DNA of 53,714 bases. Source: Candidatus Harrisonbacteria bacterium RIFCSPHIGHO2_02_FULL_42_16 (GTDB lineage Bacteria; Patescibacteriota; Minisyncoccia; UBA6257; 02-FULL-45-10c). This document shows, one piece after another, positions 24,025 through 30,823 of this stretch (positions are counted from its first letter, which is position 1; every line of letters begins with the position of its first letter). Location: NCBI GenBank assembly GCA_001818695.1, contig MHJG01000002.1:14431-68144 (forward strand), written 5' to 3'. The notes beneath the pieces are model-generated. The model was not told the DNA's origin and did no database searches. It was given only the letters and a program-made list of their open reading frames with translations. Both the position numbers and the translations under genes were made by a program.

Positions 24025-24046
24025 AATTGAATAGATATAATATACT
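24018..24046 (+). promoter_or_regulatory. Promoter reading out of the murC start, copy C
   Basis: TTGACA, 17 bases, TATACT, with 30 further bases around it identical to the region at the mnmA start. It drives the 14-residue-repeat gene. Confidence 0.78.
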
Positions 24047-24091
24047 GTATAGAGCTACTGAAAATCAATATAAGAAAGGAGGAAGATTCCA

Positions 24092-24829
24092 ATGACTAAC
24101 TTAGCGCTGTGGCTGGTAACGGTGAGCGCGTATTTCGAGGTATGGTACTGGTTAAATGTTCCGGTTGGATTACAAAAATCCGTCTGGCGAATTAGTTTGC
24201 TAATGCTTCTCTGCGCCCCTTTTAACATTAATGATAATGTGTTCACGATACTTGGAAATGCCGTGAGCCAAAAGAACAGTTACGCTCTTTTCCCTTTATA
24301 TCAAAAAGCGGAACAGAAAGCAGATGCTCCATTTGCTCTGTACCAATCAGCTGGACAGAAAGCAGATGCTATATTTGCTCTGTACCAATCAGCTGGACAG
24401 AAAGCAGATGCTATATTTGCTCTGTACCAATCAGCTGGACAGGGAGCAAGTGCTGCATTTACTCTGTACCAATCAGCTGGACAGATAGCAGTGGCTGGAT
24501 TTGCTCTGTACCAATCAGCTGGACAGGGAGCAAATACTATATTTGCTCTGTACCAATCAGCTGGACAGAAAGCAGATGCTACATTTACTCTGTACCAATC
24601 AACTGAAAAGGACGCATTTGCTATATTTACTCTGTACCAATCAGCTGGACAGGGAGCAGATGCTATATTTGCTCTGTACCAATCAGCTGGACAGAAAGCA
24701 GATGCTATATTTGCTCTGTACCAATCAGCTGGACAGGGAGCAGATGCTTTATTTGCTCTGTACCAATCAGCTGGAAAAAAATCGGGCTCTCGGAGTTTTT
24801 TCAGAAATAAATCAAAACTAAAAGATTAA
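24092..24829 (+). CDS. Membrane protein with 14-residue tandem repeats
   Basis: This is a 245-residue protein. AGGAGG 9 bases before the ATG fixes the start. Residues 1-55 contain two hydrophobic segments (LALWLVTVSAYFEVWYWLNV and SVWRISLLMLLCAPFNINDN). From about residue 64 a 14-residue unit ALYQSAGQKADAIF is repeated about ten times in full, with one diverged unit at each end. The tail is basic (KKSGSRSFFRNKSKLK). Variation is mostly at unit positions 1, 9 and 11-13. It probably forms a regular helical or solenoid surface structure; the function is unknown. A terminator follows. Confidence 0.8.
   Translation: MTNLALWLVTVSAYFEVWYWLNVPVGLQKSVWRISLLMLLCAPFNINDNVFTILGNAVSQKNSYALFPLYQKAEQKADAPFALYQSAGQKADAIFALYQSAGQKADAIFALYQSAGQGASAAFTLYQSAGQIAVAGFALYQSAGQGANTIFALYQSAGQKADATFTLYQSTEKDAFAIFTLYQSAGQGADAIFALYQSAGQKADAIFALYQSAGQGADALFALYQSAGKKSGSRSFFRNKSKLKD
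24281..24775 (+). repeat. 42-bp tandem repeat array
   Basis: The unit is GCTCTGTACCAATCAGCTGG plus ACAGAAAGCAGATGCTATATTT, about 12 contiguous copies. DNA conservation is highest over the GTACCAATCAGCTGGACAG part, even at codon third positions. This implies recent expansion or gene conversion. All copies are adjacent, with no spacers. Confidence 0.95.
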
Positions 24830-24854
24830 ACTCTCCTCTTTTTCCTTTTCGCGC

Positions 24855-24880
24855 CCCAACCCTAACCGGTTGGGATTTTT
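24855..24880 (+). terminator. Intrinsic terminator of the repeat-protein gene
   Basis: CCCAACC-CTAACC-GGTTGGG followed by ATTTTTTATTT. Confidence 0.88.
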
Positions 24881-24912
24881 TATTTACAAAACACAGATAT
24901 GTAAAAATTGTT

Positions 24913-24932
24913 TGGTTCTAATATTAGAACCA
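24913..24932. promoter_or_regulatory. TrpR-like palindrome 1
   Basis: TGGTTCTAATATTAGAACCA is a perfect 20-bp palindrome. It is the first of four copies flanking the TrpR-like gene and lies on its downstream side. Confidence 0.82.
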
Positions 24933-25017
24933 GACATAAAAAAATAATAAAAATTAAAGATGTATAAATTTAAAAAATAAGTTAGCAAAAAATCTAAGGT
25001 ATTTATACTCATTACTT

Positions 25018-25035
25018 GGTTCTAATATTAGAACC
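25018..25035. promoter_or_regulatory. TrpR-like palindrome 2
   Basis: GGTTCTAATATTAGAACC is a perfect palindrome 22 bases past the stop codon of the TrpR-like gene. Confidence 0.82.
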
Positions 25036-25057
25036 GAGCTTCTTATACTAAAAAAAA

Positions 25058-25444
25058 TTAAAGGAGGTCAATAATGTTTGTCGCGCCTTTATATTTCCGA
25101 CGAAACGGTTTAAATGTTTTTTCTTGTCTAAATACTGAGTATTTTCTTTTTCTGTTAGGATTTTTTCCGTATCCTCTGCCGGCAATAATATCACTTATTT
25201 TGCTTATAGTCCCACTAGAAATGCCCAATAATTCTTTAATATCCCTATATTTCCTCTTTTTTTCCAATAGCTTAATCACCGCGATTCTGCGAATAAAGAG
25301 TATCTTCTCATCAGAGGTCATAAATTTATTTAAAAATTCCTCTGCCTGATTAAACGAGTTAATCTTTTTAAATTCTTTTAACAATTCCGAAGCAATTTCT
25401 TTCTCTAACGCTTTATTTAATTTTTTGTTTTTAATTATTGCCAT
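25058..25444 (-). CDS. TrpR/YerC-like DNA-binding regulator
   Basis: This 128-residue protein has a TrpR-type fold: helices EKEIASELLKEFKKINSFNQ and AEEFLNKFMTSDEKILFIRR, then the helix-turn-helix KRKYRDIKELLGISSGTISK ISDIIAGRGYG. The YRDI-x-LLGISSGTISKIS signature is that of TrpR/YerC/YecD proteins. A basic tail (NPNRKRKYSVFRQ) extends beyond the family. Four GGTTCTAATATTAGAACC-type palindromes surround the gene and nothing else in the window has them, so they are probably its operators (inference). The ligand, if any, is unknown. Confidence 0.85.
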   Translation of the reverse strand: MAIIKNKKLNKALEKEIASELLKEFKKINSFNQAEEFLNKFMTSDEKILFIRRIAVIKLLEKKRKYRDIKELLGISSGTISKISDIIAGRGYGKNPNRKRKYSVFRQEKTFKPFRRKYKGATNIIDLL

Positions 25445-25508
25445 ATCAACACTATATTAGTAACACATTAGTAATACTGTATTAAAACTATCATACCACA
25501 TCTTACCT

Positions 25509-25580
25509 GGTTCTAATATTAGAACCACGAGGAAATGAGTAAAACTTTCCAAAATTCTGCTAATGGGTATTTTATAAAAA
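25509..25580. repeat. Direct repeat with TrpR-like palindrome 3, copy 1
   Basis: This is a 72-bp unit beginning with GGTTCTAATATTAGAACC and continuing with GGAAATGAGTAAAACTTTCC (itself a short dyad) and AAAATTCTGCTAATGGG. It is nearly identical to the unit starting 85 bp later. It lies upstream of the TrpR-like gene, where its promoter should be. Confidence 0.85.
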
Positions 25581-25593
25581 TAAAGCAGTATCT

Positions 25594-25665
25594 GATTCTA
25601 ATATTAGAACCACAAGGAAATGAGTAAAACTTTCCAAAATTCTGCTAATGGGTATTTTATAAAAA
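25594..25665. repeat. Direct repeat with TrpR-like palindrome 4, copy 2
   Basis: This is the second copy of the 72-bp unit, starting GATTCTAATATTAGAACC (one base changed in the left arm). Copies differ at only two or three positions, so the duplication is recent or conserved by function. Confidence 0.85.
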
Positions 25666-25711
25666 AATAGCCCAGCTCCGACTTGCCAATGTGGCGAATC
25701 GGAGCGGGGCT
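25661..25711 (-). terminator. Intrinsic terminator of the 141-residue gene
   Basis: On the minus strand AGCCCCGCTCCGA and TCGGAGCTGGGCT form a long stem followed by ATTTTTTT. Confidence 0.85.
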
Positions 25712-25715
25712 AAGG

Positions 25716-25751
25716 ACTAAGTTACCAAGAGCAAGCTCTAAGTAACTTAGT
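25716..25751. repeat. Strong hairpin past the 141-residue gene
   Basis: ACTAAGTTAC/GTAACTTAGT enclose a second stem AGAGC/GCTCT. There is no T-run directly after it; it precedes the terminator and may protect the 3' end of the mRNA. Confidence 0.75.
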
Positions 25752-25759
25752 GTTGAGAA

Positions 25760-26185
25760 CTACTTGCGAAGGCCGCCGAACCACCAGCCGCCACGCCAGC
25801 CGACGCCGATGCGATTGACGTTCACGCGGCGCCCGCCAGCGATCCAGTGGCAGAAGACGGTATAGCACCACTGACCATTAGAATCCTTCCAGTGAGTGCT
25901 ATTCGGATGGCTGTCCGCAAACGCCGGGTCGGCTTCGTTGACGGCCGCGAGCGAATATGGGTCAACGGGTTTTAATCCGCGCGCCTCATATTCCCTCTCC
26001 AGGTCTTCATCGCTTACCCAATGTCCGAGACTGAAAAAAACCACTTTGGTTTTCTCGCCTTCGCCTTTCGGCATGGCATTGATCACATCCGGATTGACGT
26101 ACTGATTCCGGCCAGTCGCATTGAGCGCCTCTTGAGGCGAACGGATCCGGTTGACGCGGACAATGCGAGTAATGGTTTCTGCCAT
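25760..26185 (-). CDS. CPR-type hypothetical protein with Trp-rich C-terminus
   Basis: This 141-residue protein begins RIVRVNRIRSPQEALNATGR and has a central PKGEGEKTKVVFFSLGHWVS DEDLEREYEARGLKP. The stretch PYSLAAVNEADPAFADSHPN and the end GVGWRGGWWFGGLRK are typical of a hypothetical family I associate with Parcubacteria. AGGAGG precedes the ATG. GC content is higher than that of neighbouring genes. Hairpins lie on both sides. Cytoplasmic; function unknown. Confidence 0.78.
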   Translation of the reverse strand: MAETITRIVRVNRIRSPQEALNATGRNQYVNPDVINAMPKGEGEKTKVVFFSLGHWVSDEDLEREYEARGLKPVDPYSLAAVNEADPAFADSHPNSTHWKDSNGQWCYTVFCHWIAGGRRVNVNRIGVGWRGGWWFGGLRK

Positions 26186-26233
26186 GGCGTCATCCTCCTT
26201 TTTCTTTTGCCTGGACTGTACGCATGCCAGTTA

Positions 26234-26275
26234 GTTACAGCTCTTAAACCACGAAAATGGGCTTAAAGCTGTAAC
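26234..26275. repeat. Hairpin in the leader of the 141-residue gene
   Basis: GTTACAGCTCTTAAACC pairs with GGGCTTAAAGCTGTAAC (two irregular positions) around an ACGAAAAT loop, about 50 bases before the start codon. It may be a leader structure. Confidence 0.65.
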
Positions 26276-26383
26276 CAACCGTATAAGTAGCTTAATTTAT
26301 CAAAGTGCAACTATAAAAATAGACTATCATATAAAATCTAATCTATTAAGCTCATTCCGTAGATAACCTGACACTTATTTTGT

Positions 26384-27115
26384 TTAGCCCCACTCTTTGA
26401 TCGCTTTTTCCCATCTTTCCAAATTTCCGCAGTCAAACCATTTGCCATCGGACTTATAAGCGGCTAATTTCTTTAATTCCGCTAATTTCGGAAAAAGGTC
26501 TTTTTCAATCATTAAAAATTTCTTGCCGGCGGCCAGTTCTTCACTGATAAATTCCCGGACTTTCGGGTCAATTAAATATAAGCCAGAGGAAATAAAATTG
26601 GTCGGCGGATTCAACGGCTTTTCCAAAAACTCTTTAATGTAATCTCCGTTGAAGATTAAGACCCCGTATTCCTGCGGATTGGGAACTTCAACAGCGGCAA
26701 TGGTTGCCATTCCCCCGCTCCGCCGGTGATGTTCCGCCATAGCGGTCAAATCCACATCTTTCAATTCATCGCCATTAGTGAAAAAAAATGGTTCACTGCC
26801 AGTCCAGGTATGCAAATGATGCGCCCAATAACCCAAAGTTCCCATCGGCTCTTCTTCAATCATTAAATTTATCCAAACGCCGCCAAAATCATTCTGATAC
26901 CGCCGCAACCACCAGGAAAAATCTTCAAAATCGCTTTTCCGGACCGTAACCGCTATCTCCTCAACTCCGTGCCGCTTAAACATATCAATCAAATAATTCA
27001 AAATCGGCCGTTTATTTACCGTTAAAAGCGGCTTGGGCGTCTCCAAAGTAACCGGATAAAGCCGCGTTCCTTTCCCGCCCGCTAAAATAATCGCTTTTTT
27101 AATCCGTTCCGGCAT
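26384..27115 (-). CDS. Sugar-phosphate nucleotidyltransferase
   Basis: This 243-residue protein of the NTP-transferase family makes NDP-sugars. The signature KKAIILAGGKGTRLYPVTLE TPKPLLTVNKRPILNYLIDM is diagnostic, with later FFTNGDELKDVDL and EYGVLIFNGDYIKEFLEKP. Length fits the short RmlA/RfbF/ManC-like forms without a C-terminal hexapeptide domain. The exact sugar and nucleotide cannot be told from sequence alone. No other sugar genes are beside it. It is divergent from efp. Confidence 0.88.
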   Translation of the reverse strand: MPERIKKAIILAGGKGTRLYPVTLETPKPLLTVNKRPILNYLIDMFKRHGVEEIAVTVRKSDFEDFSWWLRRYQNDFGGVWINLMIEEEPMGTLGYWAHHLHTWTGSEPFFFTNGDELKDVDLTAMAEHHRRSGGMATIAAVEVPNPQEYGVLIFNGDYIKEFLEKPLNPPTNFISSGLYLIDPKVREFISEELAAGKKFLMIEKDLFPKLAELKKLAAYKSDGKWFDCGNLERWEKAIKEWG

Positions 27116-27196
27116 AGTGCAATTATTATAACTTTATTTTTTATAAAAAGTTAAGCTGTTGAAAAAATAATCTTCTGCGTTTATAATCAAATAACT

Positions 27197-27772
27197 ATGC
27201 TTAGCTACAACGAATTAAAAATCGGAACGATGTTTAAGTTTGAAGGGATGCCTTACGAAGTTCTGGAATACGCATTTTTAAGGATGCAGCAAAGGAAACC
27301 GGTCGCTAAAACCAAATTAAAAAATCTCCTGACCGGCCAAATACTGGAAAGAAATTTCCACCAGAACGAATCGCTGGAAGAAATTGAAACGGAAAAACAG
27401 CCGATTACCTATCTTTACAGCCATCGCGGGGAATTCTGGTTCTGCGATAAGGGAAATCCTAAAAATAGATTCCAATTAAGCGAATCCAAAATCGGCCCGG
27501 CCGCGAAATTCCTGAAACCCAATACCGAAGTAACCGCCTTAAAATTAGACGACCAAATTTTAAATATTAAATCGCCGATTAAAATTGACCTTAAAATAAC
27601 CGAAACACCGCCCGGAGAGCGCGGCAACACCGCCCAGGGCGGAAATAAAACCGCCACTCTGGAAACCGGAGCGCAAATCGCTGTTCCGCTTTTTGTGAAC
27701 ACCGGCGATATTGTGCGGATTAACACCGAAACCGGCTTTTACGTAGAACGGATAGAAAAAGCTAAAGAGTAG
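27197..27772 (+). CDS. efp: Elongation factor P with atypical tip loop
   Basis: This 191-residue protein has three beta domains as in EF-P, which relieves ribosome stalling at polyproline. The KOW-like N-terminus (YNELKIGTMFKFEGMPYEVL), the central OB (YLYSHRGEFWFCD) and the C-terminal signature (LKITETPPGERGNTAQGGNK, PLFVNTGDIVRINTETGFYV) are all clear. The loop that reads KPGKGQA in E. coli is RMQQRKP here, so the position of the modified Lys34 is Gln32. Neither the EpmA-type nor the rhamnosyl-type tip is preserved. It ends 11 bp into the converging ATPase gene. Confidence 0.93.
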   Translation: MLSYNELKIGTMFKFEGMPYEVLEYAFLRMQQRKPVAKTKLKNLLTGQILERNFHQNESLEEIETEKQPITYLYSHRGEFWFCDKGNPKNRFQLSESKIGPAAKFLKPNTEVTALKLDDQILNIKSPIKIDLKITETPPGERGNTAQGGNKTATLETGAQIAVPLFVNTGDIVRINTETGFYVERIEKAKE

Positions 27773-29357
27773 TTTCTCCGCTATCTTCGGTTTCGTCCAT
27801 CAAATTTTTTTCTCCGCTGCTTGCGTCAAGAGATTTTTCCAACGTCTTCCGCAAATCAGCGATATTAACTTTTTGTTTTTCCGGAAATCGCGGCGGACGC
27901 GGTATAAACGCCGGACGCTCCTGCTCTTTCGGCTGCGCCGGCTTCAATACCTCGGAAAGGGGCCTCTCATTCTTATTCGGCAAACGGGATAGGTGGGGTA
28001 TAAACGCCGGACGCTCCTGCCGAACTTTCGGCCACATCGGTTTTGCTTCCGACGCCTTATTGCCGCTCTGCACCCATTCCTTGCCGATTTTTTCTTCAAT
28101 AATTTCTTTCGGGATGCTGTATTTTTTTCTGCTATTTTCAATTATTGAACCCTTAAAACTAGTTTCCGGCAGCTGATATGGCGGGATATTGCTGGCGGAA
28201 AAGGGCCGGGAAGCCACTCCATCAATCATTAATTTCGTATAAAAATTATATTTCGGCAGATTAACTAAATCGGTGCCCATAAAATCCGGCTGGAATTCTT
28301 TTTCCAAAAATTCTCCGTCTTCCGCCCCCACTCTGAAAGTAACTATCGTGCCGACATTTCCAAAAATGGCATCGCGTACTTTCCAGCTTTGGACATGAAG
28401 CAATTGTCCTATGTACTGATGCGCCAAAACCAAACTTAACCGATATTTTCTCGCCTCGGAAAGAATATTGGCAAAGGACTCGGTGGCAAAATTCTGGAAC
28501 TCATCAACATAAAGATGGAAGTCCTTCCGGTCTTTTTCCGGTATATCCACCCGCGACATAGCGGCTAATTGCAATTTAGTTATTACCATCGCTCCCAAAA
28601 GAGCCGAATTATCCTCGCCGATTTTGCCCTTGGACAAATTAACGATAAGAATTTTCTGTTCGTCCATAATCTTCCGCATGTCCACCGAAGAATGAGTTTG
28701 TCCCAAAATGTTCCTAATCAGTGGATTGGTGACGAATTGCCCCACCTTATTCTGAATGGCGGCGGTAGCTTCCGTTTCAAATTTCTGGCTATATTTGGCA
28801 AATTCATTAACCCAAAAGCCCTTAACCACCGGATCTTTCAAATTATCCACCACGCCCTTGCGGTATTCTTTGTCCGAAAGCATCCGCATAATGCCGAGAA
28901 GCGTGGAACCGGGACATTCCAATAAAGCCAGCAGAGTATTATTTAAAATATATTCCATCCGAGCCGACCACATGTCCACCCAGATTTTTTTAAATACGCC
29001 CATAATTCCGGAAGCCACCAGATGGCGGTATTCCGTTCCCACCTGTTCCAACGGATTAAAAGCTATCGGGAAATTCATATCGGCCGGATTAAAATAAATA
29101 ACGTCGTTTATCCTGCTTTCCGGAACAAAATCCAAAATTTTCTCCGCGAATTCTCCGTGCGGGTCAACTACGCCGACTCCCCGGCCGGCCAAAATATCCG
29201 AAATAACCATATTTTCCAAAAGAGTGGTCTTGCCCATTCCGGTTTTTCCCACGACATACATATGCCGGCGGCGGTCATCAATTTTTATGCCGAATTTCCT
29301 GGTTTGGCTGCGGAAATTAATGATTCCGAACAAAGTTTTTTCTTCTTTATTTTTCAT
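27762..29357 (-). CDS. VirD4/HerA-like type IV secretion ATPase
   Basis: This is a 531-residue ATPase with Walker A VVGKTGMGKTTLLEN, a conserved GVGVVDPHGEFAEKILDFVP and Walker B FHLYVDEFQNFATESF. SEARKYRLSLVLAHQYIGQL follows, as in type IV coupling proteins. The C-terminus (from about residue 430) is Pro-rich with two copies of QERPAFIPH/R. It lacks N-terminal membrane helices and may use the membrane protein encoded upstream as its anchor. The start codon and ribosome binding site come from copy 2 of the 134-bp element. Probably involved in DNA or protein translocation (inference). Confidence 0.88.
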   Translation of the reverse strand: MKNKEEKTLFGIINFRSQTRKFGIKIDDRRRHMYVVGKTGMGKTTLLENMVISDILAGRGVGVVDPHGEFAEKILDFVPESRINDVIYFNPADMNFPIAFNPLEQVGTEYRHLVASGIMGVFKKIWVDMWSARMEYILNNTLLALLECPGSTLLGIMRMLSDKEYRKGVVDNLKDPVVKGFWVNEFAKYSQKFETEATAAIQNKVGQFVTNPLIRNILGQTHSSVDMRKIMDEQKILIVNLSKGKIGEDNSALLGAMVITKLQLAAMSRVDIPEKDRKDFHLYVDEFQNFATESFANILSEARKYRLSLVLAHQYIGQLLHVQSWKVRDAIFGNVGTIVTFRVGAEDGEFLEKEFQPDFMGTDLVNLPKYNFYTKLMIDGVASRPFSASNIPPYQLPETSFKGSIIENSRKKYSIPKEIIEEKIGKEWVQSGNKASEAKPMWPKVRQERPAFIPHLSRLPNKNERPLSEVLKPAQPKEQERPAFIPRPPRFPEKQKVNIADLRKTLEKSLDASSGEKNLMDETEDSGETTL

Positions 29358-29489
29358 CCCTCACCCTTAAAGGATCGCGAAAACGCCGCAATGCCTTTGC
29401 GTTAATTGAAGACCTTTCGCCAAAATTGTTTCTATAAAAAAATTCATATAATTTATAAATAATTTATCAATCTTTTAAGGGTGAGGGAT
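29356..29489. mobile_element. MITE-like inverted-repeat element, copy 2
   Basis: This is a 134-bp element with the same terminal repeats as copy 1 (one change in the right arm). It fills the whole gap between the TAA of the 428-residue gene and the ATG of the VirD4-like gene, in the same orientation as copy 1. Roughly ten substitutions and no length change separate the copies. Confidence 0.85.
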
Positions 29490-30775
29490 TATTCCATCGG
29501 CAAATCGGACGGCGGTTCGCCTTTCTTGGTTTCCAACCGGCGCACCAACGGCGCTTCCACGCTGACCAGCGGAAAATGGAAAATGGTCGCCAATTCTTCG
29601 GAATTAAGTATGGAAAATTTCGGCGGAAACCACCGCAATTTATACGCTTCATAAATCTGTCTCTGCCGATAAAAAATTTTCTGCTTCCGAAACCAGCTTT
29701 TATGGGTAAGCTTGCGGGCGGTCACGTAGGTCTTGGTTTCGCTGATAACGCGGAAACTGTTCATATCCAAAGTGTTAAATTGCCTGAAAGCTCCGTCCAC
29801 CGCGGCAACATTAGCCGGAGAATAAGAATCCCGCCGGTCAATGTAAATAAACCGGATAGCCGCTTCAAATCCCAGTTTAGAAATTTTATTATCCACGCCC
29901 TCCAGTATGTTTTTCTCGCCCGGAGATAAAACCAAAAATTTGAATTTTTCTTCTTTCTTTTTTTCTTGAGCCCAAACCGGATACTCCGCCGCCGCGAAAG
30001 AAAGATTTTTTAAAAATTTCGCCAAACCCGCTATTAACGCCTCAAAAAAACCCGCCGGTTTTTCCTTTCTGCGCTCCATCATTTTATCCCTAATCGCTTC
30101 GCCTTCTTTTTTCCATTCATTGGGAACCGGATTAATCAGATACTGAATCCAAATTGCCTCGCCTTCTTTCAAACGAGACATTACCTCGGTTATGGCGGCA
30201 ATCGGGTCCAAACGCCGTTCATCAATGGATTCTTCAAAAAATTCGTAAGTTTTAATCGGGTAAGGATTTTCCCGGGCCAAAATATAATCAGCCCCCCACA
30301 AATCATAGGTCTCATTGGGAAGCACTTCCGGCATATTTTCGGTATAATCTTCCGCTTCGCCTATTTCCGCGTCCGGATATTCCGAATAAATCGCCGATTC
30401 GGCAAGGTTTCGAAATATCTGCGGACAACGGATGTAAAAATGCACCTCTCCCCCGTAACCCGCCAATTCGCAGGAAAACCAGAGTCGGGCTTTTCCTTTG
30501 AAATAGATGTCTTCAAAACCTATCGGCTTGTAATAAATGGCATACAGCGCGGAAAATACGTTTTCCATCGCTTTCGGGGTTTTTAAAATATTTCTTGGAA
30601 TTTTAATTTCCAAAAAAGCCCATTTTATTTTTGATTTCCACAACCTGTTCATTCCCCACAGCCAAAAGTCCTTCCAGATAAAAAACAAGCCGACGGGTAA
30701 AATCGCCCACCAGCTGACTGCGAGAATTTTAACGATATTACTGCCAATGCCTAAAATAACTGCGGCAATCTCCAT
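29489..30775 (-). CDS. Membrane-anchored protein, partner of the VirD4-like ATPase
   Basis: This is a 428-residue protein with a hydrophobic N-terminus (residues about 15-40, ILAVSWWAILPVGLFFIWKD). A large soluble part carries IRCPQIFRNLAESAIYSEYP DAEIGEAEDYTENMPE, then a long basic helical middle and ends GEPPSDLPME. Proteins with this outline commonly precede the VirD4/HerA-like gene in CPR genomes (recollection, not computed). Probably the membrane component of the same complex. The downstream gene follows across the repeat element. Confidence 0.75.
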   Translation of the reverse strand: MEIAAVILGIGSNIVKILAVSWWAILPVGLFFIWKDFWLWGMNRLWKSKIKWAFLEIKIPRNILKTPKAMENVFSALYAIYYKPIGFEDIYFKGKARLWFSCELAGYGGEVHFYIRCPQIFRNLAESAIYSEYPDAEIGEAEDYTENMPEVLPNETYDLWGADYILARENPYPIKTYEFFEESIDERRLDPIAAITEVMSRLKEGEAIWIQYLINPVPNEWKKEGEAIRDKMMERRKEKPAGFFEALIAGLAKFLKNLSFAAAEYPVWAQEKKKEEKFKFLVLSPGEKNILEGVDNKISKLGFEAAIRFIYIDRRDSYSPANVAAVDGAFRQFNTLDMNSFRVISETKTYVTARKLTHKSWFRKQKIFYRQRQIYEAYKLRWFPPKFSILNSEELATIFHFPLVSVEAPLVRRLETKKGEPPSDLPME

Positions 30776-30823
30776 ATATTTATTTTAAAACAACCGACGG
30801 AAAAGAACAAAAGAATATTCCGC

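Noticed and set aside
24281-24775. CRISPR array
   Set aside because: The units are contiguous with no spacers, they encode a protein and no cas genes are near.
24501-24821. Second open frame (LCTNQLDREQM repeats) in the 42-bp array
   Set aside because: A 42-bp repeat without stops keeps several frames open. Only the 245-codon frame has a Shine-Dalgarno, N-terminal non-repeat part and promoter.
25074-25349. Plus-strand hydrophobic 91-codon frame with AAAGGAGG before its ATG
   Set aside because: It is the antisense of the TrpR-like gene, which has a clear family match. The ribosome-binding-like sequence is the reverse complement of codons for the terminal IIDLL and the stop.
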